Notes: generated from the letters alone by a model not told the origin. Shown: positions 1-7,685, counted from the stretch's first letter. The stretch: 36,392 bases of DNA from a virus (IMGVR_UViG_3300037225_001211:1-36392), one strand, 5' to 3'. A program made the numbers and translations.

Positions 1-132
1 TTCGGGCCGGTGAATATTCAGAACGGCGCACGGAAAAGGCTCGATCTCGGAACAAAAGACAGGCTCCCATGAGAGCGGAGCCCATGCCACTTCCGGCGCT
101 CCTATTCCGCTGCATACTGTTGCAAATCTCAT
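1..132 (-). CDS. C5-cytosine DNA methyltransferase, N-terminal part (cut by window edge)
   Basis: Only the first 44 codons are inside the window. They read MRFATVCSGIGAPEVAW, then a WEPVFCSEIEPFPCAVL-like stretch. This is the N-terminal SAM-binding motif I of C5-cytosine DNA methylases (F-x-G-x-G followed by a motif II acidic residue in CSEIE). The enzyme would transfer a methyl group from S-adenosylmethionine to cytosine in DNA. Phage copies usually protect phage DNA from host restriction. The ATG at 130-132 follows a GGAAGA ribosome-binding site at a normal distance. It is the last visible gene of the leftward early operon. The catalytic PC motif and target recognition domain lie outside the window, so completeness is unknown. 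Confidence 0.85.
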   Translation of the reverse strand, partial: MRFATVCSGIGAPEVAWAPLSWEPVFCSEIEPFPCAVLNIHRPE

Positions 133-192
133 TTTTGTCTTCCCATGCCGCCCCGGCATGAATGTTTTGCCGCCGCCTCAGTATTCAGATTC

Positions 193-519
193 TCAGGCCA
201 GCATTGCATGCAACACGTCCAATGCCACTCTGATAGGCTGCTGCATTTTGTTTTTTGCTGGAAGGATATCGAATATCCGGCGCATTTCCCGTAGTTGTTC
301 CTCATCGTCGCTTCCAACGAGACCAACCAGCGTGTCGCGCAGGCGCTTATTGATCCCTGCTACATCCGCTTTGAGAGCGGCTATCGCCACCTCGTAGTCC
401 AAAACGGTTCTTCTGCTTTCCTCCTTGGTGTATGGAGTGACAAGGCCCGTTGTATCGTCAATGAATTGCTTTTGAGCTGCAATGTATGACTTCAAAAGCG
501 TGATTGACCTATCGTGCAT
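193..519 (-). CDS. hypothetical early protein, helical
   Basis: I do not recognise a family. The product is about 108 residues, mostly charged and probably helical, with heptad-like leucines in the middle (VAIAALKADVAGINKRL), which suggests a short coiled coil. I chose the ATG at 517-519 because AGGGGG lies six bases before it. An in-frame GTG at 532-534 would add five residues. It overlaps the upstream gene by about 11 bases and is followed after 60 bases by the methyltransferase, so it is part of the leftward early operon. Confidence 0.6.
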   Translation of the reverse strand: MHDRSITLLKSYIAAQKQFIDDTTGLVTPYTKEESRRTVLDYEVAIAALKADVAGINKRLRDTLVGLVGSDDEEQLREMRRIFDILPAKNKMQQPIRVALDVLHAMLA

Positions 520-1252
520 TCTTCGCCCCCTCACGATTCCACCCGCGAGCGTTTACGAAGGCTATCATGTCCTCAGCCTTTTCCTTCGAGACGGTTCCAA
601 CCGCAATGAGCATGTCGAGCACGATCGCCTTTGAAATAGACCGCACGAGCGATCCGCTAACCCTCAACGCGAGCATCTTCGTGTCGGCGTCGATCCCTGG
701 GCGGTCGTCAGGTCCCGAAGGGAAGTCTGGCTTCTTACACCCGTGTTTCAGTATTCCCTCCGGCAGCGTGTTGGGGCCCTTCTTCGAATGCCCCATCTTA
801 TATCTCGCCTGCGCCGGAGCACCCGCATCGATCTTTTCCCCACATCCGCACCTACAGATCCTTTCGACCGTCCCGGCAGAGCTTGGCTTGTGCTTCTTAT
901 GCCCTGATTTGTATTTCTGCGCTCGTCCAGTCGCCTGAAATTCTTCTCCGCAACCGCATTTACAAATACGGTTTATAGGCTTGTCGAATTCCTTCCTGCC
1001 CTTCACTGCCACAGTCCCCTCCTTTGTTAATTCCCTCGCTGGACCCGTTGTCGCGGCCGGCGCCTCAAACCGTGATGGCCTTATCATGCACTGCGTGCAT
1101 TCGTCCTGATTGGCCACCGCAGGAAAAAACTTGTTCCCGCAACCAGATCGCGAGCAGACGCGCTCCGTAAACGCCCAGCTCCCCGTCGGCTTTCCGCGTG
1201 TGTGCTGCGCAGGATCGTCGTCTGCGAACGTACTCTTTTGATGTCCGCGCAC
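509..1252 (-). CDS. early protein with tandem CxCGCG...GH zinc-binding-like repeats
   Basis: The 247-residue product has three cysteine-rich segments. The first (about residues 33-55) is CSRSGCGNKFF...CTQC, which fits a zinc ribbon. The second and third (about 95-118 and 129-155) are near copies of each other: R-I-C-(K/R)-C-G-C-G-E, a spacer, Y-K-x-G-H-x-K-K. Each ends in a His that could complete a Cys3-His site. The C-terminal third has no cysteine cluster and ends in a short helical region. Start is GTG at 1250-1252 with GAGGGGGAA upstream. I infer a nucleic-acid-binding or HNH-like role from the Cys/His clusters. No catalytic HNH core is visible. Confidence 0.6.
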   Translation of the reverse strand: MRGHQKSTFADDDPAQHTRGKPTGSWAFTERVCSRSGCGNKFFPAVANQDECTQCMIRPSRFEAPAATTGPARELTKEGTVAVKGRKEFDKPINRICKCGCGEEFQATGRAQKYKSGHKKHKPSSAGTVERICRCGCGEKIDAGAPAQARYKMGHSKKGPNTLPEGILKHGCKKPDFPSGPDDRPGIDADTKMLALRVSGSLVRSISKAIVLDMLIAVGTVSKEKAEDMIAFVNARGWNREGAKNAR

Positions 1253-1261
1253 GGTTCCCCC

Positions 1262-1918
1262 TCAGCAGTAAAAATTTTCCACATCGTCAAGACCAAACTT
1301 GTTGCCGTTACGATTATGCACATAGAGCGATTGCACAATATCGAATGGCGAAATCAACTCCGGCATGGTGCGTGGAGATCCGTCGATCTTCATAAGCGGG
1401 AATGCCGTGAACGTGTACCCGTCGCGATTGAGCTCATCCTCAATCTCGCTGGAGCAAACGAAGCGTCCGGGATCGTTGCGCAGCCCAAACGTCTTCTTGA
1501 GCCACGACGGAAAGCAGAACAGCTCTTCTATATCATAGAAGGTATTGCCGTCGGCCCAACGCTGCAGGTGCCGATCGTTTGCCCGATCACGCGTGAGGAC
1601 ATCGTCGTAGAACCGACAGCGCTTGATCGCCACGATCCGATCACCCAGCGGCCCGTTGTTGTCGTATTTGGTAACGCTGCTCATGGTGAGGCGCATCACG
1701 TTATGATCGTTCTTGTCGACGCACATCTCCAAAATCTTGAGACGGCCAAAGACCGAAACAAACTGCAACACATGCGCGGGCAGGCGGGGAGGCCAGTCGG
1801 ACGCGGCCGCCTCAAGCCCGTTGATCTCCGCCTTCTCCGCGAAAGAGAAGAGGGACACGTCGGCAGAGAATCCGTAGTCGAGCGGTCGAATCGCGTCCTG
1901 GTTGAGTCGCTTTGTCAT
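1262..1918 (-). CDS. YiiX/NlpC-P60-like permuted papain-fold hydrolase (putative)
   Basis: The 218-residue product shows the order of conserved elements typical of circularly permuted papain-like (YiiX/YebB-type) hydrolases: a His near the start (PAHVLQF, His49), an acidic strand (KILEM, Glu64), a FYDIEELF helix (127-134) and then RFVCSSEIEDEL with the candidate nucleophile Cys155. Such enzymes cleave amide or thioester bonds in peptidoglycan, lipids or proteins. No signal peptide is visible, so a cytoplasmic substrate or holin-dependent export would be needed. It overlaps its upstream neighbour by four bases (ATGA), placing it firmly in the early operon. The assignment rests on motif order only. 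A plain phage hypothetical is the alternative. Confidence 0.5.
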   Translation of the reverse strand: MTKRLNQDAIRPLDYGFSADVSLFSFAEKAEINGLEAAASDWPPRLPAHVLQFVSVFGRLKILEMCVDKNDHNVMRLTMSSVTKYDNNGPLGDRIVAIKRCRFYDDVLTRDRANDRHLQRWADGNTFYDIEELFCFPSWLKKTFGLRNDPGRFVCSSEIEDELNRDGYTFTAFPLMKIDGSPRTMPELISPFDIVQSLYVHNRNGNKFGLDDVENFYC

Positions 1919-2112
1919 CGTCGAAGCCTTTCCATCTCGTGGTATTCCATGGCAGCGGTTTCCGCCTGGTCCATGAGTTCGGTAAAGAGTCGCCTTGGAG
2001 CAACTTCATCCGTCACGATATAGGAGCGTATCTCATGCGTCAATTGCTCCGCCACGCGCGCTCTCCGCATGATGTTGAGGCGAAGCTGGGTCCTTTTTTC
2101 CGAGTCCGTCAT
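1915..2112 (-). CDS. small early protein, helical
   Basis: A 65-residue charged protein, rich in Arg and Glu and predicted by eye to be almost entirely helical. I recognise no family. Its stop overlaps the next start by four bases (ATGA), and GAGGAG precedes its own ATG. Both show it is translated as part of the early operon. Confidence 0.6.
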   Translation of the reverse strand: MTDSEKRTQLRLNIMRRARVAEQLTHEIRSYIVTDEVAPRRLFTELMDQAETAAMEYHEMERLRR

Positions 2113-2122
2113 TATCGTCTCC

Positions 2123-2281
2123 TCAGTGGTGAAACAACATCGCCGAGTAGACCATCGCCGCGATGAACGCGATCCCGCTCAGCGCCGATATCACGCTTAC
2201 GATTGCGATAAACAATTTCCCCCTCCTTCGCTTTTCCTGTTGACGCCGTAGCATGAGGCGCGTTGACAATTGTTGGTTCAT
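2123..2281 (-). CDS. 52-residue early membrane protein
   Basis: A short gene read directly from the sequence. It begins with a basic N-terminus (MNQQLSTRLMLRRQQEKRRRGK), followed by one long or two short hydrophobic segments from residue 23 to 50 (LFIAIVSVISALSGIAFIAAM) and ends in HH. Its ATG overlaps the TGA of the upstream gene, and it ends ten bases before the next start, so coupling is tight at both sides. The basic N-terminus favours N-in topology. Function is unknown. Small membrane proteins at this location in transposable phages are sometimes superinfection or lysis factors, but nothing here proves that. Confidence 0.55.
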   Translation of the reverse strand: MNQQLSTRLMLRRQQEKRRRGKLFIAIVSVISALSGIAFIAAMVYSAMLFHH

Positions 2282-2802
2282 GCCGCCTTCAACGCCTCTT
2301 CGGTGTCCTTTAAAAATGCCTTAACCATCTTGTCAACGTTGCTGGCCACGGTCCGTATCACAACCTGGTCGCCGGTTCCGGTAACCATCACGCCCAGGCT
2401 TTTGAGCTCCGCCGCGGAGAGCCCGCACAGCGCGTCCTTCACCGGGGTCTTCTCGATCTTGAGCAGCACCGCGACCTGCTCAGGCATCAACTTCTCTATG
2501 AGCCGCACCGTGTTTTCCTCGCTGGCGAATTCCACCTTGCCCTTGCCCTTTGCGAATCCAACCCTCACGCCGTGCAGTACCAGGGACCTGGGCTGCTTGA
2601 ACAGATCCGGCGCCGCTTCGATCGCGGCCGAAAGCTCCGCTTTGCGCTCGGCCTCGCCCTCGACTGCACGCTTTATTGCTTTAAGCCGCGATCGAGTTTC
2701 GGCCTCTATCGTCACATTCAGCGCTTCCACAAGGGACGCTAGATGTTCGTATGCGTCGGAATACTTCTTTGTCAAATCCTCAATTTGCGCCAGGCTGCTC
2801 AT
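2278..2802 (-). CDS. transposable-phage early protein, Gam-like host nuclease inhibitor (putative)
   Basis: The 174-residue product has an N-terminal coiled-coil region (about 1-60) followed by a compact domain with RVGFAKGKGKVEF, a PEQVAVLLKIEKTPVKDAL segment and a C-terminal GDQVVIRTVASNVDKMVKAF. This is the pattern of a conserved early protein of BcepMu-like phages that I associate with Gam-like host-nuclease inhibitors: a helical hairpin followed by an alpha/beta domain. Mu Gam binds DNA ends and blocks exonucleases during transposition, which fits the position between GemA and the membrane peptide. The similarity is structural and positional, not a clear sequence match to Mu Gam. Confidence 0.5.
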   Translation of the reverse strand: MSSLAQIEDLTKKYSDAYEHLASLVEALNVTIEAETRSRLKAIKRAVEGEAERKAELSAAIEAAPDLFKQPRSLVLHGVRVGFAKGKGKVEFASEENTVRLIEKLMPEQVAVLLKIEKTPVKDALCGLSAAELKSLGVMVTGTGDQVVIRTVASNVDKMVKAFLKDTEEALKAA

Positions 2803-3268
2803 GTTCTTTTCTCTCCTTGTTTCGCTTCATGGATTCCAATGCCCGGAGCACTTTGCTCACATGGTTGACGGGCGTAGTTTCGAGCCAGGTTATTTCCTCG
2901 ACTCCGCAGATGATCTTGAGAAACCGCCGAAGCGCCGTTGCCCGGCTCGCCGCGTCCGGTTGCCGTGACACGTCTGCCCACATCGCCTCGATCTTGCGGA
3001 GCTGCGGAGGCGATCCCATGCCCGGGCGATGCCCCAGCTCGTCGTATTTCCTTATATATATAGAAGGGGACGATGTTTCCCTGGTCGGCTTTGGGTTCGT
3101 GGCGGCCTGCAGCTTCATGGTGAGGTCGGCCGCCTGCAGGCGCGTGAGGTCCTTGGACGTTGTCACGCCGTACCCGGCGAGCATCTGCCTATAATCCGAT
3201 TCTTCCATGCGCAGCTTACTCTTGAGCACATGGATGATCCTGACCTGGGCTGGAAGGATTCCGCTCAT
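2780..3268 (-). CDS. gemA: GemA-like regulatory protein (DUF1018, Mu gp16 family)
   Basis: A 162-residue product starting MSGILPAQVRIIHVLKSKL. It carries the family's opening pattern: an N-terminal helix, then 'MEESDYRQMLAGYGVTTSKDLT' spacing, and later a 'PGMGSPPQLRKIEAMW' motif matching the second half of DUF1018 proteins. In Mu, GemA modulates host gene expression and supercoiling-related functions and is expressed early. I chose the ATG at 3266-3268 because it overlaps the upstream stop by four bases. The reading frame is open 30 codons further upstream, but this would overlap the preceding gene. The C-terminus overlaps the next gene by about 23 bases. Confidence 0.85.
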   Translation of the reverse strand: MSGILPAQVRIIHVLKSKLRMEESDYRQMLAGYGVTTSKDLTRLQAADLTMKLQAATNPKPTRETSSPSIYIRKYDELGHRPGMGSPPQLRKIEAMWADVSRQPDAASRATALRRFLKIICGVEEITWLETTPVNHVSKVLRALESMKRNKERKEHEQPGAN

Positions 3269-3477
3269 GCCGCTTTTCCTTTGGAAAATTTCGCCGTGTA
3301 TGCCAACATTGTCCCGTGCGACTTGACGATTCCTCCACACATAATAACGCGCTTGCACCGATGCGACAGCGTTCGGTCGTGGGTGACGACGCGGATGTCA
3401 CGGTCCGCAACGAGCGGGCCGACGCCGGAGATGAACATGAGCGCCTCGGGGGCGGCTTTGTTTTCTCGGACGGTCAT
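3265..3477 (-). CDS. hypothetical early protein, 70 aa
   Basis: I recognise no family. The central stretch (PLVADRDIRVVTHDRTLSHRC) looks like alternating short strands, and two cysteines (C41, C47) are present in the second half. Four-base overlaps at both the start (with the upstream gene) and the stop (with GemA) mark it as a real operon member. Confidence 0.55.
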   Translation of the reverse strand: MTVRENKAAPEALMFISGVGPLVADRDIRVVTHDRTLSHRCKRVIMCGGIVKSHGTMLAYTAKFSKGKAA

Positions 3478-3656
3478 CGGGTCCTCCTACCGCGAGAAAA
3501 CCTGGTCGCTCCCTTGGATTTGATAGTCCGCTGCGGCTTGCATTCATCAGCAGATTCATCTCCGGAACTATTCTTATCCGCAAATAGGTCGGTTTGCTGC
3601 ACCGTCGTTTTGGCCATCTTCTCATAATCCGCTGGATCGAGCGTTTCGGTTGCCAT
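3474..3656 (-). CDS. hypothetical early protein, 60 aa, hydrophilic
   Basis: A very hydrophilic product with an acidic N-terminal half and a strongly basic C-terminus (IKSKGATRFSRGRRTR), likely disordered at the end. GGGGGAAACC precedes the ATG, and the stop overlaps the following start by four bases. The basic tail could bind nucleic acid; nothing more can be said. Confidence 0.55.
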   Translation of the reverse strand: MATETLDPADYEKMAKTTVQQTDLFADKNSSGDESADECKPQRTIKSKGATRFSRGRRTR

Positions 3657-3667
3657 GGTTTCCCCCT

Positions 3668-3886
3668 TTACTTGTCGAAAAAAGTCGTAGCTTCCCCAGT
3701 GGCCGATAAGGCTCCGTATTCCTTGTCGGTCAATTCCAGCAACGTGAACCTCGTCAAGGGGCCTACTTCAGGGCCGATCTTCCGTTCGCGAAGGTACCTC
3801 TGAGCGGACGAGGCTGCGGCCGGGAGGTCTATTTTGTCTGTATAAAATTCTGCTCCATCCGGGAGACTTACTTGCAGTACTCTCAT
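3668..3886 (-). CDS. hypothetical early protein, 72 aa
   Basis: The product starts MRVLQVSLPDGAEFYTDK. I placed the start at 3884-3886 because it overlaps the stop of the upstream HTH gene (ATGA). The frame is open further upstream, but that part would be a shadow of the HTH gene. The protein appears to be a small alpha/beta domain and I recognise no family. Confidence 0.55.
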   Translation of the reverse strand: MRVLQVSLPDGAEFYTDKIDLPAAASSAQRYLRERKIGPEVGPLTRFTLLELTDKEYGALSATGEATTFFDK

Positions 3887-4125
3887 AATTCTACCTCGCA
3901 ATTGCCGCGGAGAATCCATGAGATGGTGACCTTTCCGGTGTCTGCAATTATCCGTAGCTCTCGTGCGCTTGGCAAGTTTACGTTTTTTTCCCATCGGAAT
4001 ACCGACGAGAAATGTTTCAAACCGCACAGCTTTGCATAATTGGCTTGAGAAAGTTCGAGCCTTTTGCGTAGAAACCGAATTCGTTCACCAATTCCGAGCG
4101 TAGTCATAATGATGTTCGTTCTCAT
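3883..4125 (-). CDS. XRE-family helix-turn-helix regulator
   Basis: An 80-residue protein containing one Cro/CI-type HTH at about residues 12-65: GERIRFLRKRLELSQANYAKLCG is the scaffold and recognition entry, followed by SVFRWEKNVNLPSARELRIIADTGKVTISWIL. The terminal 'WIL-x-G' is typical of phage regulators whose last helix closes the HTH bundle. The ATG overlaps the stop of the MuB-like gene. It could control the switch from early to late transcription or help set the early promoter; this is inferred from its position. Confidence 0.75.
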   Translation of the reverse strand: MRTNIIMTTLGIGERIRFLRKRLELSQANYAKLCGLKHFSSVFRWEKNVNLPSARELRIIADTGKVTISWILRGNCEVEL

Positions 4126-5012
4126 ATTATCAGCGTCTGCGCCGTGTTCCTAATCAACTTCGCCGTAATGTCCTTTTTGTTAATCCTGGAATAGCTGATA
4201 GAATTGATGAGCAGGTTTTCCAGGTTGCGTGCGTTGGCGTTCGACTCCTCGTGGAAAACCTCCCACAGATCCTTGTATTCAGGAAGCGCGCTCTCAATGA
4301 TCAGTTCGGTGTCTTGCGGCAGGAGCGCGCCCAGGTTCTTCGAAATCGATACGCGCGAAAAGAGTTGCGCGTACTCTCGCTGCTTTCCGATCAGGTTCGA
4401 GCGCAAACGTTCCATGCCCACCATCAGGACGCCAATGTGTGCCTTGTCCCAAACCCGCCGCAGCAGCTCCAGGGCCTTGTAGGGAAGGTTCTCCGCCTCG
4501 TCAACGATTATCATGCGCTTGGTTCCGGAGAGGCGCTTTACACAAGCCTCGAACATTTCGTGGATGCTGCCCTGCGGTTCGCCTCCGATGAGCGTTCGGT
4601 AAAGGGCACGGAAGAGATCCCGCTCGGAGTAAACCGGGTCCGCCTCGATGAGGATGACGCCTGGGTTCTCCTTGCAGTACTCGTGTACCGCCTTTGTTTT
4701 CCCGATGCCCGCCGGCCCGTAGGCGATGCCGATCTTTTTCGTTACGTGGCAGATGTGGGCGACGTCGAAGAGGTTCCGAAAGACGGAGGTCTTTACGACG
4801 GGGATGTCGATAAGGTCCGTCGATTTCTCTTCGAGGAAATTTGCTATGAACGCCTTGACCTTTCGGTCGATTTTCTCCGTGTCGCCGGTATAGGTCCCGT
4901 CGAGATATTGCGAAACAAGAGAAGTGGAAACGCCGAATTCCTTTGCCAGGGACGACTGTGTGAGGTTGTGGTCCCGCACCAATATTACCAGTTCTTCGCG
5001 TGGTGAAATCAT
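4122..5012 (-). CDS. B: MuB-like transposition ATPase (target DNA activator)
   Basis: A 296-residue AAA+ ATPase. The N-terminal HTH (about 12-38, LTQSSLAKEFGVSTSLVSQYL) matches the Cro-like domain of MuB. Walker A is GPAGIGKT (99-106) and Walker B is MIIVDEAE (167-174), followed by the helical C-terminal part. MuB polymerises on target DNA, stimulates the MuA transposase and steers insertion away from the phage's own ends. GGAGGGG lies just before the ATG. It follows the transposase gene by 48 bases, the canonical A-B order. Confidence 0.93.
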   Translation of the reverse strand: MISPREELVILVRDHNLTQSSLAKEFGVSTSLVSQYLDGTYTGDTEKIDRKVKAFIANFLEEKSTDLIDIPVVKTSVFRNLFDVAHICHVTKKIGIAYGPAGIGKTKAVHEYCKENPGVILIEADPVYSERDLFRALYRTLIGGEPQGSIHEMFEACVKRLSGTKRMIIVDEAENLPYKALELLRRVWDKAHIGVLMVGMERLRSNLIGKQREYAQLFSRVSISKNLGALLPQDTELIIESALPEYKDLWEVFHEESNANARNLENLLINSISYSRINKKDITAKLIRNTAQTLII

Positions 5013-5060
5013 AGGCCCCTCCGTTTGATTTTAGGTGATGCGATCCGCCGATCGCGTTGA

Positions 5061-7118
5061 TTACGCCGTCTTGATTCCGTGCTCTTCTTCCCAGATGTCC
5101 CGGTCGGTTTGCGTCTGGAAGAACGGTTCCTCTTCGCGCCGCTTGGGCGGGACAAACCCGCCCAGATCCGCCGCTCCGATTCCGTCGAGGTCCTTCTTCT
5201 GTTGAACGATCTTGTCGAATCCGCTATGTGACATCTCGTGAACTTTCGGGTGCGCCTCCTGCGCTCCGCCGGACATTTCTCGCGTTGCGGTTTGCATGCG
5301 GGAAATGTGCGCGGCAAGAGCCGGTTGTGCGCCGACACGGGCATATGCCTTTGCTATTCGTCGGTCCTTGCGCTTCGCCGCGAGCGCGAGCCGCAATTCC
5401 GATTTTTCAACTTCTGTTTTAGCAAATGCCTGGGCAGTGAGCACTCCGGCGCGGGCAATGCCCAGGAGTTCGTCGGAGACTGCGTCAAATACCCAGGCTT
5501 CTGCGTAGTTCTTGATGTCCCGGCGCATGTAGACCTTGCGGCCCTTCATACCTGAAAATTTCTCGCTCCAATAGAGCAGGCCGAATTTACTGTCGGTGAT
5601 TCCATTGCGTCCGATGGTGACCGTACCGCTTGTTCTGCAGCAGAACAATGCAAGCGCGTCGCGGGATATTTCCCGCTTGGTAACAAACTCTGATTCCCAC
5701 AACTGATTCGGCGATCTGCCGAGAAGGTTTTTGCCTTGCGATTTTCTGTTGTTGAAACTCTGTTCGATGAAGTTGCTGAAGAGCGGTTCAAATTCCTCGA
5801 AGGAAAGAATGGCGCCGGACTTGATTTCGTTGGCGAGCTTTTCCGGCCGCACCAGGATGTTGTCTCCGCGGTTGCCGACGCAGAAGTCGCAAAGCATTCC
5901 CTTGAGCGATGAAAAATCCCGTTCGATCGGCTTTGCCTGCGCGTTATAAGGCGCCGCGAACCGAACGCCAACCCCGAGCACGGAAAGCGTTCCTCGCTGG
6001 CGAGGTTCCGATTCCTCCAGGGTGCGCTTGACATATCTGGTGCGTCCGCCGGCGAAATCCTTGCAGCGATAATCTTTTCCGTTGTCGATGAGGATTTCTT
6101 TGGGGAGGCCGTACTTAACACAAGCAGCATAGAAGGTGTAGAAGATGTGGTCGCTGTTCGGATCATCGCAGTGCAGCAGCCAACTCAGCCATTTTCCGCT
6201 TTTGTAGTCCCGCCAAACTGTCAACCACGCGAACCGAGCCTTTCCCGTGTCCGGATCGACAACGGCTACGTCGAGTTGGTGATGGTCGGAAACCCAAACC
6301 TCGCCGGCCGCGACGTTGCTGTTATCCCGGTCGATGTAGCTTGCGTATTTCTTGTTCCACGCATGCACGCCGTATCGGGCCATGTATTGAGCCTGCTCAG
6401 GGATCTCCCGGTCCATTCTATTAATAAAGGCGCGGGGGGAAGGAAACTCCGCGGCCGTAATCGACTCGTCCGTTTGCATTGCGAAGCCGAGCACATCTTC
6501 CCAGCACCCCTTCGCCGTGGGACCAGCCTGCACGAGCCACAGCTTCTTGAATTCCTCATAGTAAATATCGGGAACCGTTGTGCTCCCGGCTCTTTTCCCG
6601 TATTTCGCCAGCAGCGCGCTCACGCCTTCGCTCGCGTATTTCTTGCGCGCGTCAATCAGGCACGGATAACTCGTCTTCTTGTCCGGGTTGGCGGCATTCC
6701 AGCTCGCCACGAAATCCATGAGCGCCTTGCCCCTCAACCCTTCGCTTGCCTGCAGGATCGCGAGGTATTTGTCCGCGCGCATCCTGGCCCATGCCGGCGA
6801 GTGCGCGTAGATCTCGCTGTCGATCACTTTTTCGTCAAGCGGCTCGCTTGGCTCAACTTCGAACGCCTGCAGCCCGTATCGCTTCTGAGCGTCAGGCGTG
6901 AGAGCGGAGACCGGCACTAACCATCCGATCTGCCCGTTCACGATTCCTTTGCAAGCGCCCGGGTATTTGCCATTGTCGCAGTTCAACTTTACCTGTTTGC
7001 GGGAGATTCCGAGGAGCTCTGCAGCCTCGCGGGAAGGAAGCATTTTTTCTTGCGCAGGGCTCGTTGAAGCGCTTATTGTCGAGGCATCGGCTATTGCAAG
7101 AGCGTTGGAGTTTTCCAT
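5061..7118 (-). CDS. A: MuA-like DDE transposase
   Basis: A 685-residue transposase, close to MuA in length. The N-terminus (about 27-72) is a winged HTH (LPSREAAELLGISRKQVKLNC...GWLVPVSAL), used in Mu to bind the enhancer. The catalytic RNase H-fold domain carries Asp278 (VWVSDHHQL), Asp345 (ILIDNGKDY) and Glu399 (AQAKPIERDF), spaced as in MuA. A beta-barrel domain follows, and the C-terminus (about 600-685) is the part that would contact MuB. It cuts and joins phage ends for lysogenic insertion and replicative transposition. No second integrase is present, so this enzyme alone explains integration. Confidence 0.96.
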   Translation of the reverse strand: MENSNALAIADASTISASTSPAQEKMLPSREAAELLGISRKQVKLNCDNGKYPGACKGIVNGQIGWLVPVSALTPDAQKRYGLQAFEVEPSEPLDEKVIDSEIYAHSPAWARMRADKYLAILQASEGLRGKALMDFVASWNAANPDKKTSYPCLIDARKKYASEGVSALLAKYGKRAGSTTVPDIYYEEFKKLWLVQAGPTAKGCWEDVLGFAMQTDESITAAEFPSPRAFINRMDREIPEQAQYMARYGVHAWNKKYASYIDRDNSNVAAGEVWVSDHHQLDVAVVDPDTGKARFAWLTVWRDYKSGKWLSWLLHCDDPNSDHIFYTFYAACVKYGLPKEILIDNGKDYRCKDFAGGRTRYVKRTLEESEPRQRGTLSVLGVGVRFAAPYNAQAKPIERDFSSLKGMLCDFCVGNRGDNILVRPEKLANEIKSGAILSFEEFEPLFSNFIEQSFNNRKSQGKNLLGRSPNQLWESEFVTKREISRDALALFCCRTSGTVTIGRNGITDSKFGLLYWSEKFSGMKGRKVYMRRDIKNYAEAWVFDAVSDELLGIARAGVLTAQAFAKTEVEKSELRLALAAKRKDRRIAKAYARVGAQPALAAHISRMQTATREMSGGAQEAHPKVHEMSHSGFDKIVQQKKDLDGIGAADLGGFVPPKRREEEPFFQTQTDRDIWEEEHGIKTA

Positions 7119-7126
7119 TATCTTCC

Positions 7127-7315
7127 TTATTCTGCCGCCGGTGTCGAAAGTGGTTCCTGAACTATGTGCGTATTGTCGTCGGGAGTATTAAACCAGAATT
7201 GCAGCCTGTCCCGGAATACCGTGTAGCATTCGTCAAAGGACTTTTTCCCGCAGGGCCGGATCGCGCCGAATTGCTGTTCCGCTCTTTGGCGGAGGATCTG
7301 CTTGAGTTCGTTCAT
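7127..7315 (-). CDS. hypothetical early protein, 62 aa
   Basis: A small protein upstream of the transposase, with a helical N-terminal half (MNELKQILRQRAEQQFG) and a FRDRLQFWFN segment. I recognise no family. The ATG overlaps the TGA of the preceding membrane peptide, and the stop lies nine bases before the transposase gene. Confidence 0.55.
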   Translation of the reverse strand: MNELKQILRQRAEQQFGAIRPCGKKSFDECYTVFRDRLQFWFNTPDDNTHIVQEPLSTPAAE

Positions 7316-7419
7316 CGGGAAACCACGGCGAGGATGATGAGAATAGCGTATATGATGAGGACGGCGACCAGGTCGCGGCCGGTGAAGAAGGAGGGGCTGC
7401 CGGGATCGTAGTAGGACAT
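7312..7419 (-). CDS. 35-residue early membrane peptide
   Basis: Read directly from the sequence: MSYYDPGSPSFFTGRDL followed by one hydrophobic segment (VAVLIIYAILIILAVVSR, residues 18-35). Its ATG shares bases with the stop of the Ner-like gene (TGATG), and its own stop overlaps the next ATG. This tiling argues for real translation. It would be a single-span inner-membrane peptide. Function unknown. Confidence 0.55.
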   Translation of the reverse strand: MSYYDPGSPSFFTGRDLVAVLIIYAILIILAVVSR

Positions 7420-7661
7420 CAGGCGGCCTTCCGGTTGCAGAGCTTTGACAGTTCGGTATTGATGAGGCGGTCTATCGCCGCGGATATCTTCTTGCTGGTA
7501 GACTGTCCGGAGAGAACGCGGTGCACGGCAACCTGGGAGACGCCCAGACGTTTCGCAAATGCCGCGACGTTCTTATGTCCGCTGCTCGCGATTGCGATGA
7601 GAAAAAGGCGTTTTTTGCTTTTGTCTGCGGCCACGTTTATTTTACTCCGCTGCAGTTTCAT
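7419..7661 (-). CDS. Ner-like HTH regulator, first gene of the early operon
   Basis: An 80-residue DNA-binding protein with a basic N-terminus and an HTH at about 29-55 (NVAAFAKRLGVSQVAVHRVLSG). It is the first gene transcribed from the early promoter, immediately opposite the divergent repressor. That is the position of Ner in Mu, which represses both early and repressor promoters. Sequence similarity to Mu Ner itself is not obvious, so the role is taken from fold and position. Its ATG lies only about nine bases after the inferred transcription start, so its leader is very short. Confidence 0.75.
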   Translation of the reverse strand: MKLQRSKINVAADKSKKRLFLIAIASSGHKNVAAFAKRLGVSQVAVHRVLSGQSTSKKISAAIDRLINTELSKLCNRKAA

Positions 7662-7669
7662 TTCTTAAC

Positions 7670-7685
7670 CGTTATAAATATAACG
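7670..7685. promoter_or_regulatory. operator-like palindrome in the repressor/Ner intergenic region
   Basis: CGTTATA-AA-TATAACG is a perfect inverted repeat with seven-base arms overlapping the early -10 box. A second, weaker inverted repeat GTTAC-AATC-GTAAC lies at 7715-7728, next to the repressor start. Both contain a GTTA half-site, as expected for binding by the repressor or Ner. Which protein binds is not shown by the sequence. Confidence 0.6.

Noticed and set aside
1202-2023. 273-codon open frame on the plus strand
   Set aside because: It lies opposite the tightly overlapped early genes at 1262-2112 and has no family pattern; it is a shadow of the minus-strand genes in GC-rich DNA.
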